Assembly (NCBI GenBank): GCA_018003035.1
Contig: JAGNEX010000016.1
Location: 1 to 51,712 of the forward strand
Length of the DNA: 51,712 bases
From: Acidimicrobiia bacterium
Lineage (GTDB): Bacteria > Actinomycetota > Acidimicrobiia > IMCC26256 > JAGNEX01
Direction: 5' to 3'
The notes under the pieces are model-generated. The model did no database searches, was not told the origin of the DNA, and worked only from the letters and a program-made list of their open reading frames with translations. The stretch's first letter is position 1, and each line of letters opens with the position of its first letter. The position numbers were made by a program, and so were the translations under genes. This document shows, one piece after another, positions 47,801 to 51,712 of the stretch.

Positions 47801-47867
47801 CGCCGACGCCGAAGCAGGAGCCGACAAGGGCAACAGCGGCGGCGGCGACGGGAAGGCGGGCGCGTAA
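44826..47867 (+). CDS. GT-C-like polytopic membrane protein with acidic C-terminal tail
   Basis: A 1013-residue membrane protein. At least ten hydrophobic helices occupy residues about 28-490; the first extracytoplasmic loop has NGGDMGAHVWW and GWTPDWYAGFPVGHFYFP, the layout of GT-C transferases and the PTPS-related membrane domain (Asp as possible catalytic base, inference). A Ser/Thr/Ala-rich linker is at about 395-440. An extracellular domain at about 490-810 follows, then a final helix (LGYLGTALGLGLLVYLI) near 816-832. The last 180 residues are Asp/Glu/Ala/Ser-rich, without hydrophobic core, ending in DADADAEAGADKG. Likely transfers a sugar from a lipid carrier to a wall or secreted acceptor. 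Position before phosphomannomutase suggests mannose, but this is not shown. Confidence 0.7.
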   Translation: MHASLDDTTTGEAQRTLPKSLYRARTLLVLGVCAVMTLAMVFTDLQPSLLLKNTTANGGDMGAHVWWPKYLHDHVFPTFRLSGWTPDWYAGFPVGHFYFPVAAIIIGILDILLPYNVAFKLVTVLGPILMMFAAAYLAGGLRMRWPAPAFAGMAAMFYMYFTGNDALLDAAGNQIEQSTFRITGGNLASVLAGEFSFAIALAMSMFFLGALSKALDERRRYWLPMVLLAVTVLGHVIVAIFVSLCAVVIVLARGPVKNFRPAITIGIGAFLLSSIWTLPLVADLGYTTDMGWGRVREYGRHLLPYTPGQSITVVVLVFVALLAALRSQRRATTELFILLTILGFAFVTFPDSQLWNARILPFWWLVLLMLCAAGAAEVVQLVWRLGVRLGERFSPTDESIDSGATRAAPAVNTAAGGAPVATHTSGATSTPSPAASQGSDSGQVDWLRFGAVSFVVVAIMGIMAAYLLGIPGIAERGPDAFAKETFIDSWAKWNYSGYEDKGTPCNQSENAEPPTKCEPGQDTKEGLTSQEFFRIMDDMGELEPGRALWEPSGGINTYGTTLALELLPYFTDGRIGSMEGLYFESSGTVPYHFQMVSELSQSPSNPVRDLTYGTLADNFDRGVEHLQMFGVRYLMLQSPEAIAKAQEHPDLTLTLTIPDMDGQDPKGWSVYEVSDVAMVVPLKNEPVVMTGISAHGYREPASEWFMDDGQLDRFVAADGPSEWERIRGEDYASVPKEPLEETRVTDVEQGRESISFKVSRPGVPVLVRISYFPNWKVSGAEGPYRAGPNLMVVVPTDNEVSLSYGRTIEDYLGYLGTALGLGLLVYLIRAGRRGPIPFVDGGRHGTYVKGDGTGGNDDPDGGRRAFGRRDPAPPDEDGGVDLSGSALTAGVPDDAPLSAKAVVEPVSGAEAEAPPPDVEPAEASSSAAAESPGHRGDTETSDQPTSSDAAAADERPDAEAADGSGTSSSDAPAPDDAQAVEADSDVASADADADAEAGADKGNSGGGDGKAGA
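47790..47812 (+). repeat. Short GCCGAC tandem repeat in the acidic tail
   Basis: Three full copies of GCCGAC plus most of a fourth encode the Ala-Asp run near the end of the GT-C-like protein. Such hexamer runs can change length by slippage without a frameshift. Confidence 0.6.
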
Positions 47868-47914
47868 CCCCACCACGCGCCGAACGCGACCGGCGCCTGA
47901 GCCGGCCGCGGCAC

Positions 47915-47938
47915 CTCGCAAACGGTGTTGTTTGCGAG
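47915..47938. promoter_or_regulatory. Perfect 9-bp inverted repeat upstream of phosphomannomutase
   Basis: CTCGCAAAC, loop GGTGTT, GTTTGCGAG. It begins 48 nt after the stop of the GT-C-like gene and ends 8 nt before a TAACCT box at 47947-47952. It may be an operator overlapping the -35 region, or a terminator of the upstream gene without a T tract. Confidence 0.55.
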
Positions 47939-47946
47939 CGCGGGGG

Positions 47947-47952
47947 TAACCT
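47947..47952 (+). promoter_or_regulatory. Candidate -10 box of the phosphomannomutase gene
   Basis: TAACCT fits TANNNT and would give a leader of about 40 nt ending in GAGGAG before ATG 48001. Confidence 0.4.
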
Positions 47953-48000
47953 GCGGACTCCCACGGCCCGGACCGCACGTTCTTTCGACGAGGAGCCCAC

Positions 48001-49377
48001 ATGGCGACGCTGAAGCCGACCGCGCCTATCTTCAAGGCCTATGACGTACGAGGCCTGTCGCCGAGCCAGATCGATGAGCCGCTGACCCGCGCCATCGGAA
48101 ACGCGTTTTCGCAGTTTCTCAACGGCGCGCCGATCGTCGTCGGTCGCGACATGCGGGAGTCGTCGGGCCCTTTGGCGGAAGCATTTATCGAGGGCGCCAG
48201 GGACGCAGGTTCGGATGTCATCGACATCGGACTTGCTTCGACCGACATGTTGTACTTCGCGTCGGGCCGCCTTGAACGGGCGGGTGCGATGTTTACTGCT
48301 AGCCACAACCCGGCCCAGTACAACGGCATCAAGTTCTGTCAGAAGGCCGCTGCCCCGATCGGCGCCGAAACCGGGCTGAACACCATCCGTGACCTGGTCG
48401 ATGCTGGCGACTACAGGCTTGCTGAGACCCAAGGCGCTTTTGAGACTCAGGATCTGTTGGACGCCTTCGCCGATCACGTGTGCTCGTTCGTCGATGTGGC
48501 AAACATGCGGCCGCTGAAGGTCGTCGCCGACACTGCGAACGGAATGGGTGGGCTTGTCGTGCCCGCAGTCTTTGAACGGCTGCCTTGCGAACTCGACATC
48601 ATTTATCCCGAACTGGACGGCACCTTCCCGAACCACCCAGCAGACCCGATCCAGCCGGAGAACTTGGTGGACCTCCAGGCACGAGTCAAAGAACTCGGAG
48701 CCGACGTCGGCCTGGCCTTTGACGGCGACGCCGATCGGGTGTTCTTGGTCGACGACAACGCTGATCCCGTCTCGGGTTCGTTGACGACGGCGATCGTCGC
48801 CGACCGCCTGCTAGCCGGTACCGAAGGCGAAACGGTGGTGCACAACCTCATCTGTTCAAAGGTCGTGCCTGAAGTCATCGCCGAACACGGGGCGACGGCC
48901 GTGCGCACACGGGTCGGGCATTCGTTCATCAAACAGATCATGGCCGAACGGGAAGCGCTTTTTGGCGGCGAGCACTCGGGGCACTACTACTTCCGGGACA
49001 ACTTCCGGGCCGATAGCGGCCTGATCGCTGCGGTGGTCATCCTCGGTGCCCTCTCGGACGCCTCCGAACCTTTGTCGGTGTTGCGCCGCCCCTTCGAGCG
49101 GTATGTGGCGTCGGGCGAGATCAACACGACCGTGCCCGATCCGGTAGCGGTTATCGAGGCGGTTGCGTCTCAGATGGGCTCGGGCGAATGGTCAGCCGCG
49201 ATCACTGATTCCCTCGACGGTCTCACCGTCGACATGGGGGAGTGGTGGTTCAACCTGCGCCCTTCGAATACTGAACCCCTGCTTCGCCTCAATTTGGAAG
49301 CCTCGTCCGCCGAGATGATGGTTGCCAGAACCCAGCGGGTCCAAGAGCTGATCGCCGAGATTGCCGCGACGCTTTGA
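48001..49377 (+). CDS. manB: Phosphomannomutase/phosphoglucomutase
   Basis: Interconverts hexose 6- and 1-phosphates, supplying mannose 1-phosphate to GDP-mannose synthesis. The 458 residues match the alpha-D-phosphohexomutase family: TASHNPAQYNGIKFC with the phosphorylated Ser, FDGDADRVFLVDD as the metal loop, FGGEHSGHYYFRD as the sugar-binding loop (GEHSG is typical of PMM/PGM enzymes) and LRPSNTEPLLRL as the phosphate site. GAGGAG precedes ATG 48001. It precedes a PGI/PMI-type isomerase in the same direction, so fructose 6-phosphate to mannose 1-phosphate is covered locally. Confidence 0.93.
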   Translation: MATLKPTAPIFKAYDVRGLSPSQIDEPLTRAIGNAFSQFLNGAPIVVGRDMRESSGPLAEAFIEGARDAGSDVIDIGLASTDMLYFASGRLERAGAMFTASHNPAQYNGIKFCQKAAAPIGAETGLNTIRDLVDAGDYRLAETQGAFETQDLLDAFADHVCSFVDVANMRPLKVVADTANGMGGLVVPAVFERLPCELDIIYPELDGTFPNHPADPIQPENLVDLQARVKELGADVGLAFDGDADRVFLVDDNADPVSGSLTTAIVADRLLAGTEGETVVHNLICSKVVPEVIAEHGATAVRTRVGHSFIKQIMAEREALFGGEHSGHYYFRDNFRADSGLIAAVVILGALSDASEPLSVLRRPFERYVASGEINTTVPDPVAVIEAVASQMGSGEWSAAITDSLDGLTVDMGEWWFNLRPSNTEPLLRLNLEASSAEMMVARTQRVQELIAEIAATL

Positions 49378-49613
49378 CCGTTGCTGCCGCGGTGGTTGTA
49401 GCCGCCGAAGGGTTTGGCTGTGCGGTGTCGGCGGGGCGGCTGCGGGGCCGCCATTCGCCCGCCGCTGAGCCCTAAGCAGGCGGGGGTCCGCCTATGTAGG
49501 GCGGCGGGCAGAGAGTTCGGCTGCGGTGCACGCGCCGCCAGCCAGTAAGGTGACGCGCCGGTTTCCGGGTCGCAGGCTCGGCGTCAGATCGGATGAACGG
49601 GAGATTTTGACCG

Positions 49614-49850
49614 ATGGCTCTTGATCCAAAATTGCTGGCCATACTCGCTTGTCCCGAGGACAAGGGGCCGCTGCTCTACCTCGCCGACGAAGACACGCTC
49701 TACAACCCACGGCTGACCCGCGCCTATCGCATCGAAGACGGTATTCCGGTCATGTTGATCGATGAAGCTAAGACGGTTGACGCAGCGGAGGATGCTCGCA
49801 TCATGGCCAAAGTCGCGGCCGAGGGTATCGAGCCCACGTTCGTTCAGTGA
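49614..49850 (+). CDS. Trm112-like small protein
   Basis: A 78-residue protein beginning LDPKLLAILACPEDKGPLLY and containing AYRIEDGIPVMLIDEAK, the start and end signatures of the Trm112/UPF0434 group. In eukaryotes and archaea Trm112 activates methyltransferases; the bacterial role is poorly known. Only one Cys (13) of the usual zinc ligands is present, so this copy probably does not bind zinc. Its stop overlaps the isomerase start (GTGA). The 236 nt upstream is G/C-rich with several GGCGG/CCGCC runs and no clear gene. Confidence 0.85.
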   Translation: MALDPKLLAILACPEDKGPLLYLADEDTLYNPRLTRAYRIEDGIPVMLIDEAKTVDAAEDARIMAKVAAEGIEPTFVQ

Positions 49851-50899
49851 CGTCCGCAATGCTCGATTCGACCGGTTTTGTCGACGCCGTCGAGGCCTTA
49901 CCCGAACAGGTCGCGGCGGCGGTGGCGACCGCCGCCGATGCTGATCTGACGCCCGTAGCCAATGTGACTCACCGGTCGATCATCGTGTTAGGCATGGGCG
50001 GTTCGGGCATCGCCGGCGACATGCTCACCGCAGTCGCCGGGTCGGCCTGTCCGCTGCCGATCGGTGTCTCCAAGAACTACTCCGTTCCCGGCTACGTCGA
50101 CGAGTCCACCCTGGTGATCGCATCGTCGTATTCGGGCGATACCGAAGAGACCGTCAGCGCAGCGGCCGAGGCGGTTGACCGCGGCGCCAAGCTCGTTGCG
50201 GTAACCACTGGGGGCGCCCTTGGGGTCCTAGCCGAAGCGAGTGGCGGCGTCGTCGTTCCGTGTCCTGAGGGCCTGTTTCCCCGCGCCGCGGTGGGGGCGT
50301 TGTCGGTGCCTGCGTTCCTCGTGCTTGAGAAGCTCGGTTATTGCGATGGGGCGTCGGATTGGATTCGTGCCGCGCAGGCACAACTGTCTAAGCGGCGCGA
50401 CGCGTTGGCGCGTTCTGCCGATCCCAAAAAGAACGAAGCACGCCTGCTTGCCCGCCGCATCGGCCGGACCTTTCCGCTGGTGTACGGGGGCGATCAGCTC
50501 GGGGCCGTTGCGGCACTCCGCTGGAAGGCCGACATTAACGAGAACGCCAAAGCGCCGGCGTTCTGGAACACCTTCCCCGAACTCGATCACAACGAGATTA
50601 TGGGGTGGGGTCAGCACGGCGACGTGACACGCCAGGTCATTTCCCTCGTCGAACTGCGCCACGATTTTGAGCATCCCCGCACGGCTCGGCGCATCGTGTT
50701 GACTCGCGAGATTATTCGCGAGACGGTCGGCCAGGTGCTGCCGGTCGCGGCCGCCGGTGACGGCCCACTCGCACAGTTACTCGACCTCATGTACGTCGGG
50801 GACTGGGTGTCGGTCTATATGGCGGCGGATGCTCAGGTAGACCCTGGGCCGATCGATGCCATTGCGCGGCTCAAGCACCAACTAGCAAAAGAGAGCTGA
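49847..50899 (+). CDS. SIS-domain bifunctional phosphoglucose/phosphomannose isomerase
   Basis: A 350-residue sugar isomerase with two SIS domains. IIVLGMGGSGIAGDML and VIASSYSGDTEETV (with GGSGIAGD and SYSGDTEET) bind the sugar phosphate, and ENAKAPAFWNTFPELDHNEIMGW carries the Glu/His pair characteristic of the PGI/PMI type, split here as ENAKAPAF and ELDHNEIMGW. It converts fructose 6-phosphate to glucose or mannose 6-phosphate. GTG 49847 overlaps the Trm112-like stop. With manB upstream it forms a mannose-supply pair as in other actinobacteria. Confidence 0.88.
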   Translation: MTSAMLDSTGFVDAVEALPEQVAAAVATAADADLTPVANVTHRSIIVLGMGGSGIAGDMLTAVAGSACPLPIGVSKNYSVPGYVDESTLVIASSYSGDTEETVSAAAEAVDRGAKLVAVTTGGALGVLAEASGGVVVPCPEGLFPRAAVGALSVPAFLVLEKLGYCDGASDWIRAAQAQLSKRRDALARSADPKKNEARLLARRIGRTFPLVYGGDQLGAVAALRWKADINENAKAPAFWNTFPELDHNEIMGWGQHGDVTRQVISLVELRHDFEHPRTARRIVLTREIIRETVGQVLPVAAAGDGPLAQLLDLMYVGDWVSVYMAADAQVDPGPIDAIARLKHQLAKES

Positions 50900-50921
50900 G
50901 CCGGCCGTCACACCCCCGTCC

Positions 50922-50927
50922 TAACTT
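50922..50927 (+). promoter_or_regulatory. -10 box for leaderless transcription of the comF-like gene
   Basis: TAACTT ends 6 nt before ATG 50934, and no ribosome binding site is present. Confidence 0.5.
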
Positions 50928-50933
50928 GGCGCG

Positions 50934-51605
50934 ATGGCTTCATCGCGCTCCATTCACCCCACAACGCTCAGACCGGTTGTCAGCAGACGTGACAACGGGC
51001 TCTGGGCAAGTGTGGTCGGGTCCCGCTGCATAGGTTGTGGCGCCGCGGGTGCGCGGTGGTGCCGCCTGTGTCGTGCGTCGCTGCGCCCTCCTCATCGTCC
51101 GCCGCTTCCTGACGGTCTCGACGACCTGGTCCTGCTCTCGTCGGATACAGGGCCGGTTGGTCGACTGATGAGGCGCTGGAAGGACCATCCCGATCCCTCG
51201 CTCGCCAACGCCATGGGCGATTTGGCCGGCCTGGCCGTCCCACTGCTGTCATCTGGCGTACTGCCCACACTCGTGACGTGGGTCCCAAGCATCAGATCAC
51301 ATCGTCGACGGCGCGGTTTCGAGCCGGGCAAGCTGCTGGCTCTGGCCGTGGCCAAGCGGATCGCCGTTCCTTGCGGTGGTTCTCTCAGGCGCCTTGACGA
51401 TGCACCGCAGCGGAACCGGTCGGCGCTGCGACGGCGTTCCGATATTCGCATTGTCAGCCGACGGCGCGTCGCCGGCACGCTGCTGTTGGTGGACGACGTC
51501 GTGACTACCGGTGCATCTATGCAGGCTGCGGCGCAAGCGTTGCGAGCAGCAGGCGCTGAGGTCGTCATTGGATTAGCGATTCTTCAACGCAGCCTTAAAG
51601 ACTGA
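50934..51605 (+). CDS. ComF-family phosphoribosyltransferase-fold protein
   Basis: A 223-residue protein of the ComF/GntX family. Two CxxC pairs (Cys32-Cys35, Cys43-Cys46) form the N-terminal zinc site, VPSIRSHRRRRGFEPGKLLA is the family's basic signature segment, and TLLLVDDVVTTGAS is the PRPP-binding loop. In naturally competent bacteria ComF is needed for DNA uptake, but homologues occur widely without known competence, so function is open. It follows the isomerase gene by 34 nt and appears to have its own leaderless promoter. Confidence 0.88.
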   Translation: MASSRSIHPTTLRPVVSRRDNGLWASVVGSRCIGCGAAGARWCRLCRASLRPPHRPPLPDGLDDLVLLSSDTGPVGRLMRRWKDHPDPSLANAMGDLAGLAVPLLSSGVLPTLVTWVPSIRSHRRRRGFEPGKLLALAVAKRIAVPCGGSLRRLDDAPQRNRSALRRRSDIRIVSRRRVAGTLLLVDDVVTTGASMQAAAQALRAAGAEVVIGLAILQRSLKD

Positions 51606-51656
51606 GCCCCAGATTGCCGAATATTGGTCTGGTGGGTCCTCAGAAAGGGAACAGTT

Positions 51657-51712
51657 GTGAGTAACTTGCTTGGCGTTGCGGACGGGACGCTGCTTCTGAA
51701 TCAGCCGCGAAC
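51657..51712 (+). CDS. Start of an unidentified gene, cut by the window edge
   Basis: A GTG at 51657 with AAAGGGA about 9 nt upstream opens a frame of 18 codons to the end (MSNLLGVADGTLLLNQPR). This is too short to identify. The gap after the comF-like gene (51606-51656) shows nothing else clear. Confidence 0.4.
   Translation, partial: MSNLLGVADGTLLLNQPR

Overview
This window is a compact, high-GC chromosomal stretch. It is most consistent with an actinobacterium, probably of the Acidimicrobiia or a nearby deep branch (inference). The evidence is the gene order rpiB-glyA-wecA-atpI-atpBEFHAGDC, class II fructose-bisphosphatase GlpX, F420 genes cofD/cofE, a MurA with Asp in place of the fosfomycin-target Cys, an LpdA-like flavoprotein missing one redox cysteine, and many start codons sitting 6-8 nt after a TANNNT box (leaderless transcription). 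I see no insertion sequence, phage gene, CRISPR array, tRNA or rRNA gene.

Left part (1-12.2 kb): a minus-strand gene, open at the window edge, looks like a degenerate RecB-type PD-(D/E)XK protein. Then come rpiB, glyA and a WecA-type GlcNAc-1-phosphate transferase with a long Pro/Arg-rich tail, followed by the complete F1Fo ATP synthase operon (two small AtpI-type membrane proteins plus all eight structural subunits). The operon ends at a strong hairpin at 12164-12193.

Middle part (12.2-28 kb): mixed housekeeping genes in short divergent or convergent units. They are glpX, an S9 peptidase, a dienelactone-hydrolase-like enzyme, a HAD hydrolase, murA, a NifU-type Fe-S protein, an enoyl-CoA hydratase, an SRPBCC protein, the LpdA-like oxidoreductase, a lipoprotein sugar dehydrogenase, a biotin-dependent acyl-CoA carboxylase alpha subunit divergent from its ligase birA, and pabB-pabC for folate.

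Right part (28-51.7 kb): a cell-envelope glycan region resembling the mycobacterial cpsA-rmlD-wbbL-manB / fbiA-fbiB / pmmA neighbourhood. It holds an LCP ligase, rmlD, a GT4 and a GT2 glycosyltransferase, a His-rich membrane-anchored protein of unknown function, an NDP-sugar pyrophosphorylase, a sugar epimerase, F420 genes cofD-cofE behind a phasin-like small gene, a 1266-residue GT2/multi-membrane fusion, a DUF5719-like protein, a thioredoxin-like protein, a CPBP protease, a tiny Cys/His-ligand protein, a GT-C-like 1013-residue membrane protein, phosphomannomutase, a Trm112-like protein, a PGI/PMI-type sugar isomerase and ComF. With the upstream wecA, these genes can supply activated mannose and rhamnose, build a GlcNAc-Rha-type lipid-linked polymer and attach it to peptidoglycan (inference). 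The least described material is the membrane/secreted set at 32.4-33.2 kb and 37.5-47.9 kb, with inverted repeats close to the predicted promoters of the 1266-residue glycosyltransferase and of phosphomannomutase.
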